DNA of 64,000 nt from NCBI GenBank assembly GCA_002371265.1, contig DFGT01000029.1, positions 7,888 through 71,887 on the forward strand, read 5' to 3'. Each line of letters starts with the position of its first letter. Positions within the stretch are counted from its first letter, which is position 1. This DNA is from Bacteroidales bacterium UBA3743 (GTDB taxonomy: Bacteria > Bacteroidota > Bacteroidia > Bacteroidales > Paludibacteraceae). Positions 18,801 through 27,256 of this stretch are shown here, piece after piece. Under the pieces are notes generated by a model. That model ran no database searches. It was not told the origin of the DNA and was given only the letters and a program-made list of their open reading frames with translations. The position numbers and the translations under genes were made by a program.

Positions 18801-19283
18801 GTCATCTCCCTAAATTCCTACTTCAAGTACAACACCGCAAGTTGTACAGAAGGAAGAGTTGAATACCATATTGAAGATGCTTTGAGTGAAGGATGGCATA
18901 CAATCAATATCAAAGCATGGGATTTGCAAAGCAACTCGTCGGAATCCACAATCCGAATCTATGTAAACGAAAATCTGTCTCCTGAAATTGAGACACTGAC
19001 AGTCTACCCTAACCCTGCCAAAGACTATTTCACAGCATACATAAAGACAAACAGACCTGACGAGGTACAAACCATAAAGTGTTCTTTGTCTGAATTTTCA
19101 GGCAGAGAGATATTAAAGAAAGAATTTAAAGACAAGCCTTCAGACGGAATATGGAAAATCGAATTTGACCTGAACAAGAACGGTCAAGTCGCCAATGGTC
19201 TATACTTATTACATGTCTGTGTGGCAACTGAGAAATCAGACTTTGTGGAAAAGACAGAAAAAGTCGTGGTTATTGCGCAATAA
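15873..19283 (+). CDS. porU: Type IX secretion sortase PorU, copy 1
   Basis: C25-family cysteine peptidase that removes the C-terminal signal of T9SS cargo at the cell surface and attaches A-LPS. Starting at ATG 15873 gives a signal peptide (MKSLKNIFTYTIAMTLASMSVASAQ), an N-terminal domain, and the gingipain-like catalytic domain from ALKDIEYVVVTP (about 385). The catalytic pair is His647 (NYLGHSSYN) and Cys680 (WFAGSCNLS), close to the spacing known for Porphyromonas PorU. The last ~90 residues form a sorting-type domain (LTVYPNPAKDYFTAY). An in-frame ATG at 15867 is possible. A paralog follows immediately. Confidence 0.92.
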   Translation: MKSLKNIFTYTIAMTLASMSVASAQNLRTYTDKSVLSSGKTVKIRVQEEGLYSFTYNELREMGFSNPKNVHLRGYGGELLNEDFTETNHYVDDLADQPVVDLGDKIAFYLRGVVGLTKINASATNNIGITENYTSDYSYYFLHEENTEAKRIELAEELAEDSIKETTYTAIKWQKFDDINVAKSGRNWYGNKFSNGNSKTFTFSFTNLIAGEIGRIYSNVMSASSTTGEFNLKTDLTDKSVTLEKAAKYDFGFEKTMEAEVTQPSSNSISATYKYTTSSATGAGYIDYIIAAAKCNLRGNVGYQMIPVSPSYTETTITYAALNSNSNIQVWDVTEIGDIRIVPTRLSQDSLIFTVKTRPTVGRYIMANWGGDFPTPEVVGEVNNQNLHALKDIEYVVVTPPEFIDQANEIAEFHKKEDGMSVAVVTAEQVFNEFSSGTPDPTAIRAFMKMLWDKASKSEYGVYPQYLLLMGDGTYDNRGRLKMNDYNKMLTYQSIKSLNETSSYTNDDYFGYVEDGTLGYNNLYMNKNVNIGVGRFPVSKAEQADILINKVKQYYALEPGEWRSKILSLADDNDEQSSTSAFHSFLSHQEEAIFALETVEPRMNVTRLYWDNFKCDMSGGSRRYPEVTAAITKKFSEGSLIFNYLGHSSYNAISAEHSYSISQAQSIYNKIYPVWFAGSCNLSQYDDFRSSFGEEIILNPNGGAIASIGSVRTAYASPNLSLDKDFLKQAFNPENEYYLGKIYRAAKTVRGQDSNKMVYILLGDPGLKLKVPELNLVVDSIVTMNSDGTITKTDTLKALSKMKIYCHVEDESGNILNQFNGLVNATLKDKKVKAFTLGNKDGIDPFSYHDRQSTLYTGSSVVTNGKFELQMIIPKDINYKVGYGRLSMYAYDELNGLDAMGANEDLLIGGSTDDIMPDNVGPNIVLTTNGKKYKDGYKVNPNPMIFVDLSDASGINATGSSIGHNITLTIDGNTKNVISLNSYFKYNTASCTEGRVEYHIEDALSEGWHTINIKAWDLQSNSSESTIRIYVNENLSPEIETLTVYPNPAKDYFTAYIKTNRPDEVQTIKCSLSEFSGREILKKEFKDKPSDGIWKIEFDLNKNGQVANGLYLLHVCVATEKSDFVEKTEKVVVIAQ

Positions 19284-19305
19284 AATATTGCATCATACGT
19301 TAATT

Positions 19306-19340
19306 GTGCAGATAGAAAAAACTATCTGCACATTTTTTTT
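19306..19340 (+). terminator. Intrinsic terminator between the two porU genes
   Basis: Perfect 10-bp stem GTGCAGATAG / CTATCTGCAC with an AAAAAA loop and a run of eight T. The T run ends 2 bases before the ATG of the second porU, so it lies in that gene's leader and could act as an attenuator or limit its expression. Confidence 0.8.
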
Positions 19341-19342
19341 GT

Positions 19343-22300
19343 ATGAGCATAAGATTTTTAAGACAGATATTGACAAGTATGTTTGCAATGACATTGGCTT
19401 CAATTAGTATAGTCAATGCCAAAAACTTGCGTTCATATACCGACAAATCGATTTTGTCAAACGGTAAAACAGTAAAGATTCGTGTACAGGAGGAAGGTGT
19501 CTACACAATTTCTTACAACGAATTACGCAACATGGGATTCTCCAATCCTAAAAAAGTTCATTTGCGCGGATATGGAGGCGAATTGCTGGATGAAGACTTC
19601 ACTGAAAGCAATCATTATGTCGACGATTTGTCCGACCAACCTGTTGTGGACTTAGGAGACAGAATCGCATTCTATTTAAGAGGAGTTGTGGGGTTAACAA
19701 AAATAAACGCATCTGCGACAAACAATATCGGCATTTCCGAAAACTATTCTTCCGATTATTCCTACTATTTTTTACACGAGGAAAATACGGAAGCCAAAAG
19801 AATCGAGTTTGGCGACGAATTGATTGAAACCAATAAAAAAAAGACTACCTATACAGCCATCAAATGGATGAAATTTGAAGACATCAACATCGCCAAAACT
19901 GGCAGAAACTGGTATGGCTGCAAATTCAATAATGGAGACAGCAAAACGTTCTCATTCCACTTCGACAATATCATAGTGGGAGCAAGAGGAAATATCTACA
20001 GCAATGTACTTACCGCATCGCAAAATATAGGAGAATTCATTCTCAAAACTGATTTGGAGAACATATCAGAAACATTCGACAAAAAAGTAATAAAAGACTC
20101 TTACCTTGGGTTTGATGCGATAATGCATGCCGAAGTCACACAATCTGCAGATAATAGCATATCAGCCACATACAAATACACAACAACATCTAAAACTGGA
20201 ACGGGATACATCGACTATATAATAGCCGCCGCCCAATGCAGTCTGAAGGGGAACCTTGATTATCAAATGATTCCAGTAAGTCCATCTTATACAGAAACAA
20301 ACATCACATATGCCGCTCTGAATTCCAATTCAAACATCCAGGTTTGGGATGTTTCTGAGATCGGAGATGTCAAAAGAGTGCCAACAAAATCTAGCAAAGA
20401 CAGTTTGATTTTCACTGTCAAGACAAGACCAACAGTAGGCAGGTACATCATGGTCGATTGGGGAGGAAAATTCAAAACCCCAGAAATTGTCGGAAATGTA
20501 GACAACCAGAATCTACATGCTCTTAAAGACATCGAATATACGGTAGTCACAAATCCTGAGTTCATCGCCCAAGCAAATGAAATTGCAGAATTCCATCATG
20601 AGAAAGATGGCATGAGCGTCGCCGTTGTAACCACCGACCAAGTGTACAACGAATTTTCAAGCGGAACACCCGACCCCACTGCAATCAGAGCATTCATGAA
20701 AATGTTATGGGATAAAGCGTCTGAGTCGGAATATGGAGTCTACCCTCAATATCTGTTGTTAATAGGAGATGGCACATACGACAACAGAGGATTATTAAAA
20801 ATTCCAGACTATAATAAAATGGTGACATACCAATCAGTCCGATCGTTAACAGAAACAAACAGCTATTCATGCGACGATTATTTCGGATATGTAGAAGACG
20901 GGACACTTGGCTACAATAACCTATACCTAAACAAGAATATAAATATCGGTGTTGGAAGATTCCCTGTTTCGAAAGCAGAACAAGCAGAAGCCCTTGTCAA
21001 TAAAGTTAAACAATACTACGCATTGGGTCCAGGAGAATGGAGGAATAAAGTCATTGCTCTTGCAGACGACAACGAAGATACCCAATCAGCATATGATTAC
21101 TATTTTTTTTTCCACCAAGAAGAAGAAGCGATAACCACATTGCATTCAGCGGAGCCAAGGATGAATGTATCCCGTATATATTGGGACAATTTCACCTGTA
21201 GCATGAACGGAGGGTCACGAAGATATCCAGAAGTCACCACGACCATAACAAGGAAATTCTCCGAGGGAGCATTGATTTTCAACTATCTCGGTCATGGCTC
21301 TTACAATGCCATCAGTGCGGAACATTCATACTCAATAACACAAGTGCACAATATATACAATAAAATATATCCTGTATGGTTTGCGGGAAGTTGCAACGTG
21401 TCACAATACGACGATTTCAGATATAGTTTCGGAGAGGAAATAATGCTCAATCCGCAAGGTGGAGCCATCGCATCTATCGGAGCTGTACGTACGGCATATT
21501 CCGATCAAAACCTATCGTTGAACAAGAATTTTCTCAGACAACTATTTAATCCAGAGAACGAATACCGTTTAGGGAAAATATACAGAGCCGCTAAAACAGC
21601 AAACGAATCAGATTCCAACAAAATGGTTTATATTCTATTGGGAGATCCAGGGATAAAACTTAAAGTGCCAGAACTTAATCTGGTAGTCGATTCAATAATC
21701 ACTTTGAAGAGAGATGGCACCGTCTCCAAGGCAGACACTCTAAAAGCCCTATCCAAGGAAAAATTCTATTGTCATGTTGAAGACGAGACAGGCCACATAT
21801 TGCCTCAGTTCAATGGAATTGTCAACGTCACACTCAAAGACAAAGAGATGCAAATGAAGACAAAAGCAAATAAAGAGTTGACATTTCAAGAAACACAACC
21901 TAATGGCAATGTTATAGATGTATCAAGACAAATAGACCCATACACGTACTACGACCACAAGAGCATTCTTTACACCGGATCAACCGTAGTGAAAAACGGA
22001 AAATTTGAGATTCAAATGATCATACCAAAAGACATCAACTATAAAGTAGGCAATGGAAGGCTATCAATGTATGCGTATGATGAAAACAACGGTTGGGATG
22101 CCATGGGATCAAATGACAGTTTATTGATCGGAGGCAGTGTGTCAGATATAGAGACAGACAATATCGGACCAAATATCGTATTGACCACCAACGGGAATAA
22201 ATACAAAGATGGATTTAAAGTCAATCCAAATCCGATGGTATATGTGGATTTTTCAGATGCAAGCGGAATAAATGCCACCGGCAGCAGCGTAGGTCATAAT

Positions 22301-22816
22301 ATAACTCTGACTGTAGATGACGACACGAAGAATGTCATTAATCTAAATTCCTACTTCAAATACAATATTGGAAGCTGTACAGAAGGAAAAGTAGAATATC
22401 ACATGGAAAAGCCATTGAGTGAAGGCTGGCACGCCATCAAAATCAAAACATGGGATTTGCAAAACAACTCATCAGAATCCTCAATTCAGATCTACGTAAC
22501 AGAAAGTTTGGCTCCTGAGATTGAAACTCTGACAGTCTACCCTAACCCAGCCAAGGATCATTTCACGGCTTTTATAATGACCAACAGGCCAGACGAAGTT
22601 CAAACAGTAGAATGTTCGTTGATTGATTTGTCAGGCAGAGAAATTCTGAGGAAAGAGTTGAAAGACAAACCAACTGACGGATCCTGGAAAATAGAATTTG
22701 ATCTGAACAAAAATGGCAAAGTTTCTTCAGGATTATACTTTTTACGTGCGAGAATAGCCACAGAAAATTCTAATTTTGCAGAAAAAACAGAAAAAATAAT
22801 GGTAATTGCACAATAA
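19343..22816 (+). CDS. Type IX secretion sortase PorU, copy 2 (tandem paralog)
   Basis: A 1157-residue paralog of the preceding porU, alignable over its whole length. The N-terminal ~330 residues and the catalytic region are most similar. His651 (NYLGHGSYN) and Cys684 (WFAGSCNVS) are both kept, so it should be an active peptidase. It differs by an insertion of roughly 15-20 residues near 840 (ANKELTFQETQPNGNV region) and by scattered substitutions. The C-terminal sorting-type domain (LTVYPNPAKDHFTAF) is kept. Starts at 19343 or, less likely, ATG 19379. The start lies directly behind an intrinsic terminator, so expression probably depends on read-through. porV follows after 52 bp. Confidence 0.9.
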   Translation: MSIRFLRQILTSMFAMTLASISIVNAKNLRSYTDKSILSNGKTVKIRVQEEGVYTISYNELRNMGFSNPKKVHLRGYGGELLDEDFTESNHYVDDLSDQPVVDLGDRIAFYLRGVVGLTKINASATNNIGISENYSSDYSYYFLHEENTEAKRIEFGDELIETNKKKTTYTAIKWMKFEDINIAKTGRNWYGCKFNNGDSKTFSFHFDNIIVGARGNIYSNVLTASQNIGEFILKTDLENISETFDKKVIKDSYLGFDAIMHAEVTQSADNSISATYKYTTTSKTGTGYIDYIIAAAQCSLKGNLDYQMIPVSPSYTETNITYAALNSNSNIQVWDVSEIGDVKRVPTKSSKDSLIFTVKTRPTVGRYIMVDWGGKFKTPEIVGNVDNQNLHALKDIEYTVVTNPEFIAQANEIAEFHHEKDGMSVAVVTTDQVYNEFSSGTPDPTAIRAFMKMLWDKASESEYGVYPQYLLLIGDGTYDNRGLLKIPDYNKMVTYQSVRSLTETNSYSCDDYFGYVEDGTLGYNNLYLNKNINIGVGRFPVSKAEQAEALVNKVKQYYALGPGEWRNKVIALADDNEDTQSAYDYYFFFHQEEEAITTLHSAEPRMNVSRIYWDNFTCSMNGGSRRYPEVTTTITRKFSEGALIFNYLGHGSYNAISAEHSYSITQVHNIYNKIYPVWFAGSCNVSQYDDFRYSFGEEIMLNPQGGAIASIGAVRTAYSDQNLSLNKNFLRQLFNPENEYRLGKIYRAAKTANESDSNKMVYILLGDPGIKLKVPELNLVVDSIITLKRDGTVSKADTLKALSKEKFYCHVEDETGHILPQFNGIVNVTLKDKEMQMKTKANKELTFQETQPNGNVIDVSRQIDPYTYYDHKSILYTGSTVVKNGKFEIQMIIPKDINYKVGNGRLSMYAYDENNGWDAMGSNDSLLIGGSVSDIETDNIGPNIVLTTNGNKYKDGFKVNPNPMVYVDFSDASGINATGSSVGHNITLTVDDDTKNVINLNSYFKYNIGSCTEGKVEYHMEKPLSEGWHAIKIKTWDLQNNSSESSIQIYVTESLAPEIETLTVYPNPAKDHFTAFIMTNRPDEVQTVECSLIDLSGREILRKELKDKPTDGSWKIEFDLNKNGKVSSGLYFLRARIATENSNFAEKTEKIMVIAQ

Positions 22817-22868
22817 ATAGTAATATTGCACGTTAAATGAGTAGAAAAAGCTAAAATAGAATAGATAG

Positions 22869-24083
22869 ATGAAAAGAATAAAAGTAAGTTTGGCCGGAAC
22901 AGCAATAATGCTATCCGTATTGAGCGTAAACGCAGAAAGCAAAGGCGATTACTTCAACCCATTACAGACTGCAATACCTTCTTTGAGTATTGCCCCTGAT
23001 GCAAGAGGTGGTGGTATGGGAGATGTTGGAGCCGCGACATCTGCCGACATTTTTTCTCAATATTGGAATCCTTCAAAATACGCAACTATGGAAGGCAAAG
23101 GAGGAGTAGCAATATCATACACTCCTTGGCTGAGAGAAATTGTAAACGACATCAATTTAGCATATTTGGCTGGCTACTATAAATTAGACGACAAGCAGGC
23201 CCTGTCAGCATCTTTGAGATATTTCTCTTACGGAGAGATCAACTTGACAGACATGCCAGGTCCTTCAGGTGAAGTGATTTCTCAAGGTACCGCAAAGCCA
23301 TACGAATTGGCAATCGACGCTGCTTATTCACGTGCTTTGAGTCAGTATTGGAATGCATCAGTGGCATTGAGATTCATATTCTCAGACCTAATGAACGGTG
23401 TGGTAGACGAGCAGTCTTACAATGCCGCAAAGTCAGTTGCAGCCGACATTTCTGCTTTCTACAGTCGTCCATTTGATTTGTCAGACAAGAGAGTAGCAAA
23501 ATTGAATATCGGTACCAACATCTCAAACATCGGTGCTAAACCAACATACGACGACGGAGCGACATATCAGTACCTCCCAACAAATTGGAGATTGGGTGTC
23601 AATTATGAATTTCCAATCGATGCCTACAACAAATTCTCTGTATCATTCGACATCAACAAGCTTTTAGTACCAACAACTCCTCTTGAAAGTGACTACGAGA
23701 CCAGAGAGGAATACGAAAATGCTTTGGATGAATACCGTAATCATGGTACAATCAAAGGAATCTTCAAATCATTTGGTGATTCAGGTGGATTCGGAGAGGA
23801 AATGAAAGAAATCACATGGAGCTTGGGTGGAGAATACTCCTACAGAGATATGTTTATGGCTCGCTTCGGATATTTTCACGAAAATGAGACAAAAGGAAAC
23901 AGAAAATATTTTGCAGCCGGAATTGGATTCAAAATGAGAGTGTTTGAGATCAATGCCGCATATCTAATCGCGTCTCATTCTAGTGCGAACTGTCCACTTG
24001 ACAGAACATTGCGTTTTTCTCTTGGATTCAATTTCGACGGAATGAAGAAATTGGTAGATAATTCAAATTCATCCGAAGAATAA
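22869..24083 (+). CDS. porV: Type IX secretion outer-membrane protein PorV (LptO)
   Basis: A 404-residue FadL-like outer-membrane beta-barrel. It has a signal peptide (MKRIKVSLAGTAIMLSVLSVNAES), then the conserved PorV/PorQ start (NPLQTAIPSLSIAPDARGGGMGD) and repeated amphipathic strands to the C-terminus. PorV carries T9SS cargo from the translocon to PorU, and its position directly behind two porU genes fits this. A terminator follows, so porU-porU-porV looks like one unit. Confidence 0.92.
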   Translation: MKRIKVSLAGTAIMLSVLSVNAESKGDYFNPLQTAIPSLSIAPDARGGGMGDVGAATSADIFSQYWNPSKYATMEGKGGVAISYTPWLREIVNDINLAYLAGYYKLDDKQALSASLRYFSYGEINLTDMPGPSGEVISQGTAKPYELAIDAAYSRALSQYWNASVALRFIFSDLMNGVVDEQSYNAAKSVAADISAFYSRPFDLSDKRVAKLNIGTNISNIGAKPTYDDGATYQYLPTNWRLGVNYEFPIDAYNKFSVSFDINKLLVPTTPLESDYETREEYENALDEYRNHGTIKGIFKSFGDSGGFGEEMKEITWSLGGEYSYRDMFMARFGYFHENETKGNRKYFAAGIGFKMRVFEINAAYLIASHSSANCPLDRTLRFSLGFNFDGMKKLVDNSNSSEE

Positions 24084-24115
24084 CGGACACGATTTTTGAA
24101 AAGAAATATATAATT

Positions 24116-24150
24116 GCAGAGACGCACCAATCGTGCGTCTCTACATTTTT
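24116..24150 (+). terminator. Terminator after porV (GACGCAC hairpin family)
   Basis: Stem GAGACGCAC / GTGCGTCTC with loop CAATC, followed by ACATTTTT. Same hairpin type as at 40418 and 14619. Confidence 0.8.
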
Positions 24151-24256
24151 AGTCTTTGACAAATAGAATATTGACACTTATCACGACAACACGTCGAATC
24201 AAAGACTGAAATAATAATTGATAAATCTCCACAATTCGTGTTTTTGCCCTAAAAAA

Positions 24257-24288
24257 TTTCAAGCTTTGCATTTTTTCTACTAATTTTG
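24257..24288 (+). promoter_or_regulatory. Candidate promoter of the nusB operon
   Basis: TTTC (24257-24260), 20-base spacer, TAATTTTG (24281-24288), 21 bases before the nusB start. Confidence 0.5.
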
Positions 24289-24309
24289 CGAAGCTAAAAA
24301 GAAAAAACG

Positions 24310-25275
24310 ATGATAAACAGAATCCTTCTTCGAATCAAAGTAATTCAGATACTTTTTTCGTACTACAAAAGCAACAGTAAAGATGTCAACGACGCAAAAA
24401 ATGAGTTGACTCTCTCTCTCGACAAGACATACGAGCTTTACATGCTATTGCTTAGACTTGCTGTCGAAGTGTCTGACTATGCTAAAACAAGAAAAGAGTC
24501 TATCGCAAAAAGATGCCAAATGGCCGGTGATGCCAACTTTGACAGCGGAGAGAAAGTTCCTGCCGATTTCTTGGCTGAAAACAAAGTGGCACAACAGCTT
24601 GCTGAAAACGAGACTCTGAACAAATTCCTAGAGGAGAACAAATTATCATGGAACAAACATCCTGAAATCATCAACTCCCTATATGCCGAGGCTTTGACTT
24701 CCCAGGCTTACGAGACAGCCGAGGCAAGCGAACGCGACTACGACTGCGACCGTCGTTTCCTACGTGGATTCTACAAAAGCGTCGTGACTTCAAACAAGAT
24801 GCTGACTGAAGAGTTGGAAGGAATGTCAATCTATTGGAACGATGACACTGAGACTGTCATCAGTTTCATTATGAAGACTATCGCACGCTACGAGGAGACA
24901 ACCCCTAACGACTACGAGTTGATGCCTAAGTTCAGCGACCCCACTGATGAGACTTTCGCTCTTACTCTACTTACAAAGGTCATCTACAATCAGGCTGAGT
25001 ATGACGAGCTAATCATGACCCACATCAAAAACTGGGACAAGGAGCGTATCGCATTCATGGACAAGATCATCCTTCAAACCGCGATTGCTGAGCTTTTCGC
25101 ATTCCCTCATATTCCAATCGTAGTCACTATGAACGAGTATGTGGAGCTTTCCAAATACTACAGCACTCCAAGAAGTTCAACTTTCATCAATGGCGTGCTT
25201 GACGCTATCGTGAAAGATCTTAAAGAACAAAACAAATTGACAAAAGTTGCGGTGATAACACCAAAAACAAGATAA
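24310..25275 (+). CDS. nusB: Transcription antitermination factor NusB (long Bacteroidota form)
   Basis: RNA-binding factor that, with NusE, supports rRNA antitermination. The NusB domain is C-terminal (about 200-310: IMTHIKNWDKERIAFMDKIIL, then AFPHIPIVVTMNEYVELSKYYSTPRSSTFINGVLDAIV). The N-terminal ~200 residues are an extension typical of Bacteroidota NusB, which is about twice the enterobacterial length. It is first in an operon with yajC, a ybbR-like gene, coaE and dxs. Confidence 0.92.
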   Translation: MINRILLRIKVIQILFSYYKSNSKDVNDAKNELTLSLDKTYELYMLLLRLAVEVSDYAKTRKESIAKRCQMAGDANFDSGEKVPADFLAENKVAQQLAENETLNKFLEENKLSWNKHPEIINSLYAEALTSQAYETAEASERDYDCDRRFLRGFYKSVVTSNKMLTEELEGMSIYWNDDTETVISFIMKTIARYEETTPNDYELMPKFSDPTDETFALTLLTKVIYNQAEYDELIMTHIKNWDKERIAFMDKIILQTAIAELFAFPHIPIVVTMNEYVELSKYYSTPRSSTFINGVLDAIVKDLKEQNKLTKVAVITPKTR

Positions 25276-25292
25276 TCTAAAAAATTCAAAAC

Positions 25293-25631
25293 ATGAATCT
25301 ATTATCAATTCTACTACAGGCTCAGCCAGGCATGGGCTCTATGTTACCAATGATTATAATCTTCGGTGCATTCTTCATCTACATGATCTGGAGCCAGAAA
25401 AAACAGGAGAAAAAAATCCGTCAATACCGTGCCAACCTAAAGGCTGGCGACACTGTGATTCTACAGACGGGTATTTACGGCAAAATCAAAAGTATAGAGG
25501 CAGACGGTGTGACGATCCGCATCGAAATCGCGCCAAACGTTGTTGTTAATGTAAACGTCAACTACGTCTATCCAACAAACGAAGTTCAGTCAAGCTCTGC
25601 CCCAACTGACGCTTCTAACTATTCTAAGTAA
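25293..25631 (+). CDS. yajC: Preprotein translocase subunit YajC
   Basis: Small SecDF-associated membrane protein of 112 residues. One N-terminal transmembrane helix (MLPMIIIFGAFFIYMIW) precedes the cytoplasmic domain with SQKKQEKKIRQYRANLKAGD and GIYGKIKSIE. It starts 17 bp after nusB. Confidence 0.93.
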   Translation: MNLLSILLQAQPGMGSMLPMIIIFGAFFIYMIWSQKKQEKKIRQYRANLKAGDTVILQTGIYGKIKSIEADGVTIRIEIAPNVVVNVNVNYVYPTNEVQSSSAPTDASNYSK

Positions 25632-25649
25632 TTCCTCATTTAGAGTGTA

Positions 25650-26666
25650 GTGAAAGACGAATTTCTAAATTTTATAGAAAAACAAATCAAAAAGGCCAAG
25701 GAATTTGTGACGAGCAAAGACCTTTGGGTCTTTTTGTTTTTTTTGACTATATCCGCTACCCTCTGGCTGATGCAGGCCTCGTCGGAAAAAGGTGAGTCTA
25801 CTATCCAAATTCCGATACAATATGAAGAAATACCTGAAGGTTTTTGCAAAAGCGAACAGTTATGTCCCGCACTCGAAGTGACGGTGACAGACCAATGGCA
25901 AACATTGTTCAAATACCACGCTAAAATGGCATTTGCTTTTCTTGGCTATGGATTCGACACAATCAAAATCGGAAGAGAAAAACTACAAGAGGGCAAAAAT
26001 CTGATTCAGGCAAAAAGTTTCGAAGCTAAGTTGAAAGAGCAACTCAACGCCAACACTAAAATCGAAAGTTATTCTCCAGACACAATCAAAGTGTCTATAT
26101 TCAAAATAGAGAAGAAGACGGTGCCCGTTAAACTGGTCGGCAATATACGTCTTCGCCCGCAGTATATCCAAATCGGTGATGTGACAATATCTCCAGACAA
26201 AGTGGATATTTTCGGAACAAAAGAGACTTTGGACAAGATTGATTCTCTGGAGACATTGCCTGCCGACTCTCTTTTCGGCGACATATTCGAGAACACCACT
26301 AAAATTGTGCCGTTGAGAAAGAGTGACAATATCTCATTCAATGAGTCTCAGGTCTCTGTAGAGATTAAAGCGGAGCAAGTCACAGAAAAGATAATCGACG
26401 TGGTCGGCATCAACAAAAAGAACGTACCCGCCAATCTGACATTGAAGACATTCCCAGCTTCCGTTGGTGTGAAATGTAAGGTCGGTGTCAGCAATTGGGA
26501 CAAGATAACACCTTCGTCGTTCACACTCGTTGTGGACTACAACAAGATCAACAGCAAAAGCAAAAAAATCAACGTGGAGGTTGCCAACAGTGCCGAAGGC
26601 GTATTCGGAATATCTTTGCATCCAGACCAGGTTGAGTTTATAATCGAAACAAAAACTGAGCAATAA
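25650..26666 (+). CDS. YbbR/CdaR-like domain protein
   Basis: A 338-residue membrane-anchored protein starting at a GTG codon. An N-terminal cytoplasmic helix is followed by a single membrane segment (LWVFLFFLTISATLWLM, about 27-44) and an extracytoplasmic part with YbbR-like repeats (e.g. VPVKLVGNIRLRPQYIQIGDVTISPDKVDIFG). In Firmicutes the family regulates the diadenylate cyclase CdaA. In Bacteroidota it sits between yajC and coaE, as here, with unknown role. It ends in TAATG, overlapping the coaE start by one base. Confidence 0.8.
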   Translation: MKDEFLNFIEKQIKKAKEFVTSKDLWVFLFFLTISATLWLMQASSEKGESTIQIPIQYEEIPEGFCKSEQLCPALEVTVTDQWQTLFKYHAKMAFAFLGYGFDTIKIGREKLQEGKNLIQAKSFEAKLKEQLNANTKIESYSPDTIKVSIFKIEKKTVPVKLVGNIRLRPQYIQIGDVTISPDKVDIFGTKETLDKIDSLETLPADSLFGDIFENTTKIVPLRKSDNISFNESQVSVEIKAEQVTEKIIDVVGINKKNVPANLTLKTFPASVGVKCKVGVSNWDKITPSSFTLVVDYNKINSKSKKINVEVANSAEGVFGISLHPDQVEFIIETKTEQ

Positions 26667-27256
26667 TGTTGAGACTTGGAATCACAGGCGGTATCGGATC
26701 CGGCAAAAGTGTCGTCAGCAAAACACTTTCCGTATTAGGTGTCCCAGTTTATGACTGCGACTCCAGAGCAAAATGGTTGCAGGAGAACGATGCAGACGTG
26801 AGACGAAAGATAATGGATCTGCTTGGAGACGACGTGTATGAAGGGCGACGTCTCAACAGAAAAAAGATGGCAGCAAAGATTTTTTCTGACGCTGCTTTGC
26901 TGACTGAGGTTGAAGGAATCGTGCATCCAGCTGTGGAAAAAGATTTCAATAGATGGTGTTTAGATCAAAAAAAAGACATCGTTGCTTTGGAGAGTGCAAT
27001 ACTCTACGAATGCAGTCTGAACAATAAATGTATCGACAAAGTATGCCTCGTCTACGCTCCTATTGAGACCAGAATTGAAAGAGTCGCACGACGCGATTCC
27101 GCAAATATTGAAGAAATCCGCCAACGCATGGCCAACCAAGCCCGCGATGACGAAAAAATAAATAAAGCAGACTTTGTAGTTAAAAACTACTCCAACCACA
27201 GCGTAATAAGCCAGGTGTTGGAAATGATGGGTAAAGCGAGAGAAGAATGGAAATGA
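26666..27256 (+). CDS. coaE: Dephospho-CoA kinase
   Basis: Last step of CoA synthesis, phosphorylating the 3'-OH of dephospho-CoA. The P-loop GGIGSGKS is at residues 8-15, and the CoaE signatures VYDCDSRAKWL and ESAILYE are present. 196 residues is a normal length. It overlaps the upstream ybbR-like gene by one base and the downstream dxs start, so the genes are translationally coupled. Confidence 0.94.
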   Translation: MLRLGITGGIGSGKSVVSKTLSVLGVPVYDCDSRAKWLQENDADVRRKIMDLLGDDVYEGRRLNRKKMAAKIFSDAALLTEVEGIVHPAVEKDFNRWCLDQKKDIVALESAILYECSLNNKCIDKVCLVYAPIETRIERVARRDSANIEEIRQRMANQARDDEKINKADFVVKNYSNHSVISQVLEMMGKAREEWK

